Shown here piece after piece: positions 24,299 through 33,673 of a DNA stretch of 64,000 bases; the first letter of the stretch is position 1; the number at the start of each line of letters is the position of its first letter. The stretch covers positions 62,001 to 126,000 of the forward strand of contig JASFYI010000003.1 of the NCBI GenBank assembly GCA_030055515.1, read 5' to 3'. This stretch comes from Methanolinea sp. GTDB lineage: Archaea > Halobacteriota > Methanomicrobia > Methanomicrobiales > Methanospirillaceae. The position numbers and the translations under genes were made by a program. The notes beneath the pieces were generated by a model, which worked only from the letters and a program-made list of their open reading frames with translations, ran no database searches and was not told where the DNA came from.

Positions 24299-24846
24299 AG
24301 CGGGTACACCCCCGCGGAATCGACGACGTACCTCCCCGGGTCCCCGGGGAGCCGGGAGAACGCCTCGCGGACCCTCGAGAACTCCTCCTCTTCCGCGGCC
24401 GCCCTCGAGAGCAGGGCGCGCGCGATCCGGAGGGCTTCTCCCCTCCCGATCGGTCTCCCGAGCCCGCGGCACGGGTACACCCGGAGGCGCCCCCCCTCGA
24501 GCGCGAAGGGGTACGTCCTGCAGATCGCGGGCCTAGCCGAGTACACCGTGCACCCCCCGCCGGAGAAGAACAGGCAGTCACCGCGGGGGCGCCGGAGGAC
24601 CCGGCCGAACGTGACCGTGCGGCCCCCCGGGAGCGGGATTTCCTCCGGGTACGGTTCCGAGACCTCGCCGGGATCCATCCCGGAATACGCGGCGATGGCG
24701 GAGATCTCCTCCGGGGATACCATCACGAGGTTTCCATCCCCCTCGCCTGCCCTGCAGCAGTCCCCACAGCGGGTGCACTCGAAACCCATTCCCTCGATGA
24801 GCGAGGCGAGGGCCCGTGCGTCAGGCAGGCCGTTCTCGCCGCTCAT
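24295..24846 (-). CDS. YkgJ-family cysteine-cluster protein
   Basis: The 183-residue protein has ECTRCGDCCR near residue 20 and later CLFF, GGCTVYSARPAICRTYPF and a further Cys near residue 128. This is the C-x2-C-x2-CC ... C ... C pattern of YkgJ proteins, thought to bind an Fe-S cluster or zinc. ATG 24846 overlaps the end of the GMP synthase subunit gene, and its own stop overlaps the TraB start, so guaAA, this gene and traB form one tightly packed operon. Biochemical function is unknown. Confidence 0.82.
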   Translation of the reverse strand: MSGENGLPDARALASLIEGMGFECTRCGDCCRAGEGDGNLVMVSPEEISAIAAYSGMDPGEVSEPYPEEIPLPGGRTVTFGRVLRRPRGDCLFFSGGGCTVYSARPAICRTYPFALEGGRLRVYPCRGLGRPIGRGEALRIARALLSRAAAEEEEFSRVREAFSRLPGDPGRYVVDSAGVYPL

Positions 24847-25406
24847 GTCCCGTGTTCCCTGCATATCGCGTCGAAATTCCGGTAGACTCTCCACCCGTCC
24901 CGGGTATGGCTGACCTCCGGGTGCCACTGGAGGCCGTAGATCTTCTTTTCGGGATCCGCGATGGCCTCGTGGGCGCACACCGCGGACCGCGCGAGGAGCG
25001 AGAAACCGCGGGGCATCGCGGTGACCTCGTCTGCGTGGGATGCCCAGACCATCATCCTCTCGGGGTATCCCTCGAGGATCTCCGATTCCTGCACGATTTC
25101 GACCTCCACGGGCCCGTAACCGCCGGCCTTCCCGGGAGCGACCGCGCCGCCGAACTCCCTCGCGATGACGTGGAGGCCGAGGCATATCCCGAGGACCGGG
25201 ATGCCGAGGTGGAGGAAGAGGGGGGAGTTCCCGCACCGGGCGATGTCCGGGCCGCCGCCGAGCACGATCCCGCGGCAGGCACCCGCGACCTCCTCGGGGG
25301 GCGTCGTGTTGGGGACCATCCGCGCGCCGATCCCGAGGTCGCGGAACATCCGGAGGATGAGGTGGTTGAACTGCCCGTGATTGTTGACCACGAATATGGG
25401 GAGCAT
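24843..25406 (-). CDS. guaAA: GMP synthase, glutamine amidotransferase subunit A
   Basis: The 187-residue protein is a class I amidotransferase with catalytic C75 (GICLGLH) and H162/E164 (WHPEV). Archaea encode this subunit separately from the ATP-pyrophosphatase subunit, with which it makes GMP from XMP. The first residues FVVNNHGQFNHLI and the RMVPNTT segment are typical of archaeal GuaAA. GGAGGA lies 3 bases before the ATG. The synthetase subunit is not in this window. Confidence 0.92.
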   Translation of the reverse strand: MLPIFVVNNHGQFNHLILRMFRDLGIGARMVPNTTPPEEVAGACRGIVLGGGPDIARCGNSPLFLHLGIPVLGICLGLHVIAREFGGAVAPGKAGGYGPVEVEIVQESEILEGYPERMMVWASHADEVTAMPRGFSLLARSAVCAHEAIADPEKKIYGLQWHPEVSHTRDGWRVYRNFDAICREHGT

Positions 25407-25459
25407 CCTTCCTCCTTGAATGTGGCCCCCCGGAGGTGAAAATGCCTCTCTCCCCTCCC

Positions 25460-26509
25460 TCACGCGTAGGAAGAGAGGGTGCCGAGGATCTTGTCCCTGA
25501 TCTCCCCGGGAGAGTGGCCCATGATCGCCGCGAGGAACATCGCGCCCCCCGCGCCCATCCCCTCCTTCACCTCGCCGATGCAGTACCGCGCGAGGCCCGC
25601 GTGCCCGAGGTCGCCGAACGCCGGGTCGACGTAAGCGACCGGCACACCGATGCGCGCGGCGATCTCGCTGAAATTGGCGGACGCATCGTCTCTCACGTAG
25701 ACGGTCGTCGCGATGACCGGGCGGGGGAGGGAGAGGGCATGCATGAGCGCGGCGACCGCGAGCATCTGGGTCCCGCCCGCGAGGACGAGCGTGCCCCGGA
25801 AACCCTTCCCGATGCCTGCAGTGAGGGGGATCATCGGGTCCCCGCAGCACCGCGCGGCCTCGAGGGGCGGGAGGGGGAGGGGCCGGCCGATCCTCCGGGA
25901 GACCTCGGCCCACACCGCCTCCTTCATCCCGACCGGGTTCTCCACGTAGCTCGAGCTGACCTTCGCCGGGTACCCGAGGGCACGCAGCACGCAGAGCGCG
26001 GTCGTCGTCCCGCCGGGCACGCACTCGCCGAGGACGAGGAGGTCGAACGCTTGCGAGAGGAAATTGCCTATGGCACACCCTTTCTCGAAGAGTTCCCGCG
26101 CGAGCGGGACGGCGTCCCCGGCGCGCGGGTCCCTCCCCGGCTCCCCGTAGACGTCGAGGCAGGGCACGGTCGGCCGGTGGACGAGCCCCGCGTTGACGAA
26201 GAGGGGGATGATCCCGCAAAGCTCCACCATCGCCCGCGTGATGGATGCCGGGGTGGGGCAGCCGGTCGGCGTGTCGGGCCGGGCCGGCATGCTCGTGATC
26301 TTCCCGCGGAGGACGAGTTCCGCGTCGAGGACCGGGGTGAGGAGGGTCTTCTCGGGGCTCGGGCCCGCGCCCGATATCCCCGGGACGGTGGAGAGGACCG
26401 TGTTGGCAAGGATACTCGCAAAGAGCGGCCTTTTTGGCGCGAGCGAGAACGTGTCTGTGACGAACGGCATGGGCGCTATCCTTCCCTCTCCTTCTGTTTC
26501 CTGCGCCAT
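25460..26509 (-). CDS. cobT: CobT-like nicotinate-nucleotide-dependent phosphoribosyltransferase
   Basis: The 349-residue protein matches the archaeal CobT group, with TVPGISGAGPSPEKTLLTP, ARPDTPTGCPTPASITRA, ECVPGGTTTALCVLRALGYP and VLAGGTQMLA. It would activate the lower-ligand base of cobamides by forming alpha-ribazole phosphate from nicotinate mononucleotide. cobZ and cobS follow on the opposite strand just across a 180-bp spacer, forming a divergent cobalamin cluster. The ATG at 26509 is chosen because the extra 24 upstream residues lack family character. Cobamides serve methyl transfer in methanogenesis. Confidence 0.88.
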   Translation of the reverse strand: MAQETEGEGRIAPMPFVTDTFSLAPKRPLFASILANTVLSTVPGISGAGPSPEKTLLTPVLDAELVLRGKITSMPARPDTPTGCPTPASITRAMVELCGIIPLFVNAGLVHRPTVPCLDVYGEPGRDPRAGDAVPLARELFEKGCAIGNFLSQAFDLLVLGECVPGGTTTALCVLRALGYPAKVSSSYVENPVGMKEAVWAEVSRRIGRPLPLPPLEAARCCGDPMIPLTAGIGKGFRGTLVLAGGTQMLAVAALMHALSLPRPVIATTVYVRDDASANFSEIAARIGVPVAYVDPAFGDLGHAGLARYCIGEVKEGMGAGGAMFLAAIMGHSPGEIRDKILGTLSSYA

Positions 26510-26688
26510 TCCTTCAATATACCGGCATGCCGTGGCGGGGAATGGGAGGGGGAAAAGGGGGCGGGGAAAGGCCCTGCACAACCCTCATTACGGGGGGTGT
26601 CGAAACAGATCTCCTTGGAAAGTCCCGGGGAAGGCACGCCACCCGACGGTGAGCGGACGCGGACGGCTGCCCGGGACGGGGAGGATCC

Positions 26689-27126
26689 ATGTTCGGAATC
26701 GCCGGGAGGCTGGAGGGGAAGGGCGTGTCCCTCAGGGACATCCTCGACGCCGCGATGGAGCTGTACGTGCCGCACGGCGTGCCCGCGGAGGAGGCCCGGC
26801 CGAGGATAGGCCGGATGCTGGAGCGGTACATGGGGGATCCCAACGTCGCGTCCCTGCTGCTCGCTGCCATCCTCCTCGAGGAAGAGCTGTTCTGGAAGGA
26901 CAGGGAGGGCTCGCAGATAAGGGACGACCCCGTGTTCCTCCTCTCCGACGAGATCATCGGCATGGCCATCGCCGAGTGCATCGGGGGAACGTACGCCCGG
27001 TTTGAGTTCACGCGGTACGACCAGAAGAAACCCGGCGTGATCCGGTCGCTCGGGCCGTTCCTCGACGATGCCATCGCCGGCCTCATCGCCGGCTGCACAT
27101 CGAGGTTCTACAGCGAATGTGGCTGA
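26689..27126 (+). CDS. cobZ: PgpA-like phosphatase, probably alpha-ribazole-5'-phosphate phosphatase CobZ
   Basis: The 145-residue protein has SDEIIGMAIAECIGGTYARFEFTRYDQKKPG and FLDDAIAGLIAGC, the core of the phosphatidylglycerophosphatase-A fold. The helices bear the acidic residues used by these enzymes. In Methanosarcina a member of this family, CobZ, dephosphorylates alpha-ribazole phosphate in cobamide assembly. The direct overlap with cobS (10 bases) and the divergent cobT support that role here over lipid metabolism. It lacks the long hydrophobic segments of true PgpA. Confidence 0.8.
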   Translation: MFGIAGRLEGKGVSLRDILDAAMELYVPHGVPAEEARPRIGRMLERYMGDPNVASLLLAAILLEEELFWKDREGSQIRDDPVFLLSDEIIGMAIAECIGGTYARFEFTRYDQKKPGVIRSLGPFLDDAIAGLIAGCTSRFYSECG

Positions 27127-27836
27127 ATTCCGCCGTCGCGCTCCTCCAGTTCACGACCATCCTCCCCCTCGGGAAGCCGAGGGATTTCGACGCTTTTGCG
27201 GCCCGCTCGTGGATGTACCCCCTCGCGGGGTACGTCACCGGGGGGATTGCGGCCGCGGTCGCGCTCCTCGTCTCGCCCCCCCTCCTCGCGGCCTCGCTGG
27301 GGATCGGCACCGTCTTCCTCGTCTCGGGGTGCAACCACCTCGACGGCCTCATGGACTTCGGGGACGGGCTCATGGCACACGGCGGGCGCGAGAAGAGGAT
27401 CGCGGCGCTCACGGACAGGAACGTGGGGGCCGGTGCACTCGCGCTCGGGATGAGCGTCACCCTCGTCTCGTTCTCGTCCCTCGCCTCGGCGGCCTGCGCC
27501 CCCTGCGCTCTCCTCGTCGCGGAAGTGGGCGCGAAGTTCTCGATGGCGCTCCTCTCCACGACGGGAAAACCGTTCCGGGACGGCCTCCACGCCGCGATCC
27601 AGTCCCGATCGCGCCCCTACTTCCCGGTCCTCGCGGGCATCCTCTGCCTCCCGCTCCTCCTCCTCCCCGTGCCGCTCCCCGCGTTCCTCCCGGTCGCCGC
27701 GGCGATGGTCGGCTGCCCCCTCATCCTCCAGCTCGTCGCCGGGAGGCTCTTTGGGGGCGTGAACGGCGACGTCGTCGGTGCGTCGCACGAGCTCACGCGG
27801 GCCGCCGTCCTCGCGGCCCTCGCCCTCGCGTGGTGA
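27117..27836 (+). CDS. cobS: Adenosylcobinamide-GDP ribazoletransferase
   Basis: The 239-residue membrane protein has about six to seven helices and the CobS metal-binding motif HLDGLMDFGDGLM near residue 70. TDRNVGAGALAL and the late NGDVVGASHELTRA follow. It joins alpha-ribazole (from CobZ) to adenosylcobinamide-GDP to make adenosylcobalamin-type cofactors at the membrane. The ATG lies inside the end of cobZ, so the two are translationally coupled. Confidence 0.92.
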   Translation: MWLNSAVALLQFTTILPLGKPRDFDAFAARSWMYPLAGYVTGGIAAAVALLVSPPLLAASLGIGTVFLVSGCNHLDGLMDFGDGLMAHGGREKRIAALTDRNVGAGALALGMSVTLVSFSSLASAACAPCALLVAEVGAKFSMALLSTTGKPFRDGLHAAIQSRSRPYFPVLAGILCLPLLLLPVPLPAFLPVAAAMVGCPLILQLVAGRLFGGVNGDVVGASHELTRAAVLAALALAW

Positions 27837-27880
27837 CGCGACGCGCACCTTTTTTCCCGGGGCCGGGAGAGTACCACTCC

Positions 27881-28762
27881 ATGCGCAGGGAGATCGCCAT
27901 CCACATGCGCGGGGGTGTCATCACCGAACGGGATCCCCAGTACTGCACGGTCCGCACCCGCATCCCCGCGGGTGTCGTCACGCCCGACATGTTGAGAGGA
28001 TTCGCGGATATCGCGGAGAAGTTCGGTGCCCGCGCCCTCCACCTCACCACACGGCAGACGGTCGAGATTCCCGGCATCGACCCGTCCCGCCTCGAGGAGA
28101 TCGCGAGGGCCCTCGAGGAGAATGGTACACCCCTCGGTTCCGAGAGGGACGAGATCGTCAACGTGACCGCCTGCCCCGGGATCTCCCGCTGCATGTTCGG
28201 GAACATCGACACGGTGGGCCTCGCCAAGGCGATCGACGCGAGGCTGTTTGGGCGGGAGATGCCCGTCAAGGTGCGGATCGCGATCTCCGGCTGCCCCAAC
28301 GCGTGCACGAGTCCCCTCCTCAACGAGATAGGGATCGTCGGCCGGATCGCACCCGTGAGGACACCCGGGCTCTGCACGGGGTGCGGGACCTGCGTCGAGT
28401 ACTGCAAGGAGGGCGCGATCTCCATCAGGAAAGGTATCTCCGTGCTCGACGCGTCCCGCTGCGTCCAGTGCGGGACGTGCGTGCGGTCCTGCCCCTTCCA
28501 CCTCCTCAAGTCATCGGGAGAGCACTACCTCGTCGCCGTCGGGGGACGGAGGGGGAGGCACCCCAAGATCGGGCGCGAACTCGTGGTCGTGCGAACCCCC
28601 GAGGCGGTCGTGGACGTGGTCGAGAAGGTCGTCCAGTGGGTCTACAGGAGGGCGTGGAGCGGGAGGCTGCTCTCCGACCAGCTCGAGGAGATCCAGTTCG
28701 ACCAGCTCCGCGAGGAGATCCTCCGCGCGCTTCCGCCATCCGCCCTCTCCACGGGGGAGTGA
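27881..28762 (+). CDS. Small siroheme sulfite/nitrite reductase-like protein with two [4Fe-4S] ferredoxin motifs
   Basis: The 293-residue protein has a sulfite-reductase ferredoxin half-domain (residues about 5-70), then the siroheme-[4Fe-4S] ligand pattern CPGISRC ... GCPNAC (Cx5C, Cx3C). An inserted ferredoxin carries two CxxCxxCxxxC sets (CTGCGTCVEYCKEG and CVQCGTCVRSCPF). This is the layout of the small dissimilatory-sulfite-reductase-like proteins of methanogens. Sulfite or nitrite reduction is possible, but the true substrate is unproven for most of them. ATG 27881 begins the domain. It is convergent with, and 4 bases from, the following gene. Confidence 0.85.
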   Translation: MRREIAIHMRGGVITERDPQYCTVRTRIPAGVVTPDMLRGFADIAEKFGARALHLTTRQTVEIPGIDPSRLEEIARALEENGTPLGSERDEIVNVTACPGISRCMFGNIDTVGLAKAIDARLFGREMPVKVRIAISGCPNACTSPLLNEIGIVGRIAPVRTPGLCTGCGTCVEYCKEGAISIRKGISVLDASRCVQCGTCVRSCPFHLLKSSGEHYLVAVGGRRGRHPKIGRELVVVRTPEAVVDVVEKVVQWVYRRAWSGRLLSDQLEEIQFDQLREEILRALPPSALSTGE

Positions 28763-28766
28763 CGCG

Positions 28767-29069
28767 TCAGATCCTGTAGCGCGGGACGAATCCCGTCCCC
28801 TTCTCGTCGCCGCAGTCGATGGAGTCGCCGTCCCTGACGAGCTGGTTGAACTGGAGCTGCGCGGAGAGGAGGGCCTCGTCCGGCACGGTCCCCCTCTTCA
28901 GGTCGCGCAGCACCTTCTCCTGTGGCGTTGGATAGAACCGGGAACCCACCCTGATGCCCTTGCAGTGCTCGCAGAAGGCACAGTAGCGGTAGACAGAGAC
29001 TTCGCCCGTGGCGCACTCCACAGTGGCGCGGTTCCCCGTTCCATCCTTGTGCATTTGCAGGGTCTTCAT
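28767..29069 (-). CDS. Small Cys-rich hypothetical protein
   Basis: This 100-residue protein contains ECATGE, then YCAFCEHCKG, then a later single Cys (DCGDEKG). It may bind a metal ion or Fe-S centre through these cysteines. The C-terminal half is charged and helical (QEKVLRDLKRGTVPDEALL). It ends 4 bases from the sulfite-reductase-like gene on the opposite strand. I do not recognise the family. Confidence 0.65.
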   Translation of the reverse strand: MKTLQMHKDGTGNRATVECATGEVSVYRYCAFCEHCKGIRVGSRFYPTPQEKVLRDLKRGTVPDEALLSAQLQFNQLVRDGDSIDCGDEKGTGFVPRYRI

Positions 29070-29188
29070 TATCCCGGAGGGGATTTGCTCCCCCGCATTA
29101 TGATTCTGTCGATAATACCTTCCTTTTCCCGGGAAATCCCACGAAATCCCGTCAATCGAAATGATTAATACGTATCCATTTCCAATAA

Positions 29189-29195
29189 TTTATAC
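29189..29195 (+). promoter_or_regulatory. Promoter (TATA box) of the EF-1alpha gene
   Basis: TTTATAC lies in an A/T-rich stretch (29150-29200). Initiation about 25 bases on would be near 29215, giving a short leader with GGAGG at 29236-29240, six bases before the ATG. This strong TATA and strong ribosome-binding site fit a highly expressed translation factor. Confidence 0.6.
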
Positions 29196-29246
29196 TCGAA
29201 TAAATGGGCTGAACTCTGACAGGCTCATTTTTATCGGAGGAATGAC

Positions 29247-30524
29247 ATGGCAGCAGAAAAGCCTCACCTGAATCTGGCGGTCATCGGACACATCGACCAC
29301 GGGAAGTCCACGATGGTCGGGAGGCTCATGTTCGAGACCGGGACCGTGCCCGCGCACATCATCGAGGCGTACCGCAAGGAGGCCGAGGCCAAGGGCAAGG
29401 CCACCTTCGAGTTCGCATGGGTCATGGACAACCTCAAGGAGGAACGCGAGAGGGGTATCACCATTGACATCGCGCACAAGAGGTTCGACACGCCGAAGTA
29501 CTACTTCACGATCGTGGACTGCCCGGGCCACAGGGACTTCGTCAAGAACATGATCACGGGCGCGTCCCAGGCTGACGCCGCGATCCTCGTGGTCGCCGCG
29601 CCGGACGGGATCATGGAGCAGACGAAGGAGCACGTGTTCCTCGCGAGGACGCTTGGGATCGCGCAGCTCATCGTGGCCATCAACAAGATGGACGCGGTCA
29701 AGTACGACCAGAAGCGGTACGAGGAGGTGAAGAAGGACCTCTCTGCACTGCTCCAGATGGTCGGGTACAAGCCCGCAGAGATCCTCTTCATCCCGACGAG
29801 CGCACTCGCGGGCGTGAACATCGCCAAGAAGGCGCCGGAGACGCCGTGGTACACGGGTCCCACGCTCCTTGAGGCCCTCGACACACTGAAGGAGCCCGAG
29901 AAACCGGTGGACAAGCCACTGCGCCTCCCCATCCAGGACGTGTACAGCATCAGCGGTATCGGGACCGTCCCCGTGGGCCGCGTCGAGACCGGCATCCTGA
30001 AGAAGGGAATGAAGGTCAGCTTCATGCCGGCCAACAAGGAGGGAGAGGTCAAGTCCATCGAGATGCACCACGAGGAGATCCCGCAGGCCCTGCCGGGTGA
30101 CAACGTCGGGTTCAACGTGCGCGGTATCGCGAAGGGCGACCTCCGCCGCGGCGACGTGACCGGGCCGGCCGATGCACCTCCGACAGTAGCCGACGAGTTC
30201 ACCGCCCAGATCGTCGTCCTCCAGCACCCGAGTGCCATCACGGTGGGATACACCCCGGTGTTCCACTGCCACACGGCACAGACGGCGTGCACGTTCATCG
30301 AGCTCAAGAAGAAGCTCGACCCGAGGACCGGCCAGACCAAGGAGGAGAACCCCTCGTTCATCAAGACCGGTGACGCGGCGATCGTCCAGATCAAGCCCAC
30401 GAAACCAATGGTCATCGAGAACGTGAAGGAGATCCCGCAGCTCGGGCGGTTTGCCATCCGCGACATGGGCTCCACCATCGCTGCCGGCATGTGCATCGGG
30501 ATCGTTCCAAAGCAGATGCGGTGA
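29247..30524 (+). CDS. tuf: Translation elongation factor 1-alpha (aEF1A)
   Basis: The 425-residue GTPase has G1 GHIDHGKST, the switch region with RGITID, G3 DCPGHRDF, G4 NKMD and G5 TSALAG. Two beta-barrel domains follow, ending [19 protein letters not shown]. It delivers aminoacyl-tRNA to the ribosome. S10 follows 40 bases downstream, the standard archaeal pairing. A strong Shine-Dalgarno precedes it. Confidence 0.97.
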   Translation: MAAEKPHLNLAVIGHIDHGKSTMVGRLMFETGTVPAHIIEAYRKEAEAKGKATFEFAWVMDNLKEERERGITIDIAHKRFDTPKYYFTIVDCPGHRDFVKNMITGASQADAAILVVAAPDGIMEQTKEHVFLARTLGIAQLIVAINKMDAVKYDQKRYEEVKKDLSALLQMVGYKPAEILFIPTSALAGVNIAKKAPETPWYTGPTLLEALDTLKEPEKPVDKPLRLPIQDVYSISGIGTVPVGRVETGILKKGMKVSFMPANKEGEVKSIEMHHEEIPQALPGDNVGFNVRGIAKGDLRRGDVTGPADAPPTVADEFTAQIVVLQHPSAITVGYTPVFHCHTAQTACTFIELKKKLDPRTGQTKEENPSFIKTGDAAIVQIKPTKPMVIENVKEIPQLGRFAIRDMGSTIAAGMCIGIVPKQMR

Positions 30525-30564
30525 GGAATAGGGCCCATTCTTCGCACTTTTTTGGTGTGGTAAC

Positions 30565-30873
30565 ATGCAGAAGGCCAGGATTCGCCTGACGGGGACGGAC
30601 TACAAGAAGATCGAGATGGTCTGCGACCGCATCCGCGAGATCGCGGAGCGGACGGGTGTTAACCTCGCCGGCCCGATCCCGCTGCCGACGAAGCGCCTCG
30701 TCATCCCCATCAGGAAGAGCCCCGACGGGGAAGGCACCGCGACGTGGGATCGCTGGCAGATGAGGGTGCACAAGAGGCTCATCGACATCGACGCGGACGA
30801 GAGGGCCCTCCGGCAGCTGATGCGCACCCAGGTCCCCAAGGACATCGGCATCGAGATCGTCCTCGAGAGCTGA
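30565..30873 (+). CDS. rpsJ: 30S ribosomal protein S10
   Basis: The 102-residue protein is full length, with [13 protein letters not shown] at the N-terminus, PLPTKR in the loop and [20 protein letters not shown] near the centre. It is part of the small subunit head. It follows the EF-1alpha gene in the conserved archaeal order, and a GGTGTGG sequence precedes its ATG. Confidence 0.96.
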   Translation: MQKARIRLTGTDYKKIEMVCDRIREIAERTGVNLAGPIPLPTKRLVIPIRKSPDGEGTATWDRWQMRVHKRLIDIDADERALRQLMRTQVPKDIGIEIVLES

Positions 30874-30882
30874 GGGAGCGGT

Positions 30883-32484
30883 TTGGCCGCGACCGGGATT
30901 TTCCGGAAGATCCACCCGGTCACGTCACCCGATGCCCTGTTTCTTTTGGTCTTCCTCGTTGCCCTCATCCTCCGGTTCCTCTTCCTCGATTACAAGCTCT
31001 TCCACCACGACGAGGCGATCCACGCGTGGTTCTCCTACGAGCTCCTCACGAAGGGGACCTACGTCTACGACCCGATGTACCACGGGCCGCTCCTCTACTA
31101 TGCCACGGCGTGGATCTTCTCCCTGCTCGGGCAGTCCGACGCTGCCGGGCGGCTCCTCCCCGCCCTCGCGGGGACCGCCATCGTCCCCCTCGTCTACGCG
31201 GTGTACCGCCTGGGGTACCTCGACGGGAGGCAGGCCCTCATTGCCGCCCTCTTCGTCGCCGTCTCCCCTGACCTCGTCTACTTCTCGCGGTTCCTCCGGC
31301 ACGACATTTTCCAGCTCTTCTTCTCGCTCCTCCTCCTCGTCGCGTTGCTCGCGTACCTCGAGCGCGGGAAAACCGCCTATGCCATCGTCGCGGGGCTCGC
31401 GGCCGGGGCGGGGATGTGCCTCAAGGAGGACATGCCGCTCTTCCTCCTCGTCCTCGCGGTCTTTGGGATTTACATTGCCCTGAGGCGCGACGTCCCGTTC
31501 CCGCGGGCGTGGAAGAGGGACGGTGCAATCGGTGCCCTCGTTGCCCTCGGCGTGATATCGCTCTTCTACTCTTCCCTCGGCGCCCACCCCGAAGTCCTCT
31601 GGACAGGGGCCCAGAAGGCATACGCCCACTGGACCGCGATGCACGGGCAGTGCCGGATATGCGGCCCGTGGTTCTTCTACGTCCTCCTCTTCCTCCTCTA
31701 CGAGGTCCCCATCTTCGCACTCGCCATCTTCTCGATCATCCAGTTCACCGACCGGCACAACCCCTTCGCGTGGATCGCCGGCCGCGCCCGCGGTATCCTC
31801 CGGGGGGGCAGCACGGGGTGGAGCGGGGAACCGGGCCAACCCTGGAACAGGCAGGAGCTCTTCTTCCTCTTCTGCATCCTCTGGTTCGCCTCCACGCTCG
31901 CGGCCTACGCCTACATCGGGGAGAAGGTCCCCTGGCTGATCGTCCACCAGCTCCTCCCCGCGATACTCGTCTCCGTGTACCTGATGACGAAGAAGAAGGC
32001 CGTCATCGCCCTCTCGGGCTGCGCGTTCCTCGTCCTCATGACGTTCCACGTCTCTTTTGCGCCCGGTGACGTCAACGAGCCCATCGTGCAGGTCCAGAAC
32101 TCCGAGGACCTCCGCACCGTCATGAGGCTGATCGACGCGTCCGATTCCGTCGTCGTCGCCTCGGAGAACTACTGGCCGCTCCCGTGGTACTACAGGGGCG
32201 AGAAATGGAACAAGATGCATTTCTACGGGAGGCTCGTCGACGAGGCAACGGTCTATGGAGTGGATCCCGACATGGTGATCACCCACGACCAGGCCAGTTA
32301 CCCCTCCCTTTCCGGGTACACCAAGGAGACGTACAAGCTCTGCTACTGGTTCTCCATCTACGACAACGAGAACAGGATACCCGAGTACTACGTGAAGAGG
32401 GACGGGAAGCTCGGGAGCATCAACATCGACGTCTTCGCGAAACCGTCGGTCTACGAGAGGGCGGGCATCCCGCTGCCGGACTGA
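30883..32484 (+). CDS. Agl23-type (TIGR03663) membrane glycosyltransferase-like protein
   Basis: The 533-residue protein has about ten membrane helices. In the first external loop it has HHDEAIHAWFSYELL, the acidic DEA motif of GT-C glycosyltransferases, then PMYHGPLLYY, FSRFLRHD and LKEDMPLF. A soluble C-terminal part of about 120 residues follows. This fits the 'flippase activity-associated' Agl23 family, linked to lipid-linked sugar transfer for archaeal N-glycosylation. I infer a TTG start at 30883 with GGGAG just upstream, nine bases after the S10 stop. The four-gene glycan cluster at 35-40 kb is a likely functional partner. Confidence 0.82.
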   Translation: MAATGIFRKIHPVTSPDALFLLVFLVALILRFLFLDYKLFHHDEAIHAWFSYELLTKGTYVYDPMYHGPLLYYATAWIFSLLGQSDAAGRLLPALAGTAIVPLVYAVYRLGYLDGRQALIAALFVAVSPDLVYFSRFLRHDIFQLFFSLLLLVALLAYLERGKTAYAIVAGLAAGAGMCLKEDMPLFLLVLAVFGIYIALRRDVPFPRAWKRDGAIGALVALGVISLFYSSLGAHPEVLWTGAQKAYAHWTAMHGQCRICGPWFFYVLLFLLYEVPIFALAIFSIIQFTDRHNPFAWIAGRARGILRGGSTGWSGEPGQPWNRQELFFLFCILWFASTLAAYAYIGEKVPWLIVHQLLPAILVSVYLMTKKKAVIALSGCAFLVLMTFHVSFAPGDVNEPIVQVQNSEDLRTVMRLIDASDSVVVASENYWPLPWYYRGEKWNKMHFYGRLVDEATVYGVDPDMVITHDQASYPSLSGYTKETYKLCYWFSIYDNENRIPEYYVKRDGKLGSINIDVFAKPSVYERAGIPLPD

Positions 32485-32502
32485 AAAGGGGATCCAAAAA
32501 AA

Positions 32503-32519
32503 TTTCCGGAAAATTTTCC
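32503..32519. terminator. A/T palindrome between convergent genes
   Basis: Overlapping perfect palindromes TTTCCGGAAA (32503-32512) and GGAAAATTTTCC (32508-32519) lie between the 3' ends of the Agl23 gene and the coiled-coil gene, with A- and T-runs on both sides. It is placed to act as a bidirectional terminator. Confidence 0.4.
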
Positions 32520-32535
32520 CGAAAAATGGGGTGTC

Positions 32536-33669
32536 TCAGCCGAGTTCGTCCCACTTCCTCCGCCGCCGGAAGAGGAGGTACCCGACGACGGCGACGACGG
32601 CGACCACCGCGATTATCCCCACGATGGCTATCCCCCCGAGGAGCGCTCCCGCGAGCGCCGAACCGACACCGTAGAGCGGGTTTGACTCGACCTTCTCCTT
32701 GAGGGAAAGCGCCTCCGCGAGCGCCTCGTCTGCCTTCGCCCTCGCCTCGGATGCCTTCGCCCTCGCGCGGTCGTAATCCTTCGCCGAAAGCGCGTCCCTC
32801 GCTGCGGAGACGAGGCCGGCGGCGTTATCGTGCGCGAGGATGATGGGGGTGAGGCGGGCGTCCGATCCCATGCTCTTGTTGACGCGGAGGTCCGTGATGA
32901 TCTCGTTCACCTGGCCGACCCGGGCATCCGCGTCATCGATCTCCTTCTTCACGGATATCTCGGAGAGGATCACCTCCGCGTCCGCGATCGCGGCGTTCGC
33001 GCTGTTCAGGGAGTTCTGGGCACGGGAATAGTCGCTCGTCTTCTCCGCGTTCTTGACGTGGTCCTCTGCCTCGTTGTACTTCGCCTCGACGGCCGAGGTG
33101 TCTAATCCGGCTGCCCTCGCAGAATCTACCTTCGACTTGAGGGCTGCCAGTCTCTCCCGGGCCTGCTGGATCGACGCGGAGATCTGCGCGGGGTTGATGA
33201 CGAGGGCCTTTTTCACCACCTCTGACGAGGCGATCGATTTCCCCTTGCTGTCCAGTTCCTTCACGCCGAAGACTATCTTCTCCCCGGTTCCCTCGACGAC
33301 GGGTGCGGTCGCTTCCATCGTCACCTTCATCGAGACCTCCCTTTTGGCAGGGTAGGAGAGGAGCCAGCCGCTGATGGTGACGGGCTGCCCGACCTCCGTC
33401 ATCGAGGGATTCTCTACCCCGTCGATGACGAGGGCATAGGTCCACACGGGTTTCTCCATCTCGCTCACAAGCTGGAGGGTGTTCGAATCGTCGAAGGTCT
33501 TGCCCCCGCTCGGCGGGAAATCGATGATGAAGGTCGCCCTCACCTGTGTCTGGCCCGACACGAGACTGCCCGAAGGCGAAATGACGATATTTCCCACGGA
33601 CATGGCGGCCATGCCGGGGACGAGGATGCACAGGAAGAGTATTGCAGGTATTGCCCGTTTCAATCGCAT
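32536..33669 (-). CDS. Membrane-anchored exported coiled-coil protein encoded with a CetZ-family gene
   Basis: The 377-residue product has a signal peptide (about residues 6-22) and a beta-rich domain (25-150). A long Ala/Glu/Lys helix with strong heptad character follows (about 155-325), then a Gly/Ala/Val membrane helix (about 338-365) and the short basic cytoplasmic end FRRRRKWDELG. It starts 4 bases after the CetZ-like gene and must be co-transcribed. I do not recognise a named family. The topology puts the coiled coil outside and a basic tail inside, where it could touch the acidic tail of the tubulin-like protein; this is inference. Confidence 0.75.
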   Translation of the reverse strand: MRLKRAIPAILFLCILVPGMAAMSVGNIVISPSGSLVSGQTQVRATFIIDFPPSGGKTFDDSNTLQLVSEMEKPVWTYALVIDGVENPSMTEVGQPVTISGWLLSYPAKREVSMKVTMEATAPVVEGTGEKIVFGVKELDSKGKSIASSEVVKKALVINPAQISASIQQARERLAALKSKVDSARAAGLDTSAVEAKYNEAEDHVKNAEKTSDYSRAQNSLNSANAAIADAEVILSEISVKKEIDDADARVGQVNEIITDLRVNKSMGSDARLTPIILAHDNAAGLVSAARDALSAKDYDRARAKASEARAKADEALAEALSLKEKVESNPLYGVGSALAGALLGGIAIVGIIAVVAVVAVVGYLLFRRRRKWDELG

Positions 33670-33673
33670 GGTA

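Noticed and set aside
27068-27880. An extended N-terminus for the sulfite-reductase-like protein
   Set aside because: The upstream part of that open frame is antisense-like Arg/Pro sequence over cobS; the domain begins at the ATG at 27881.
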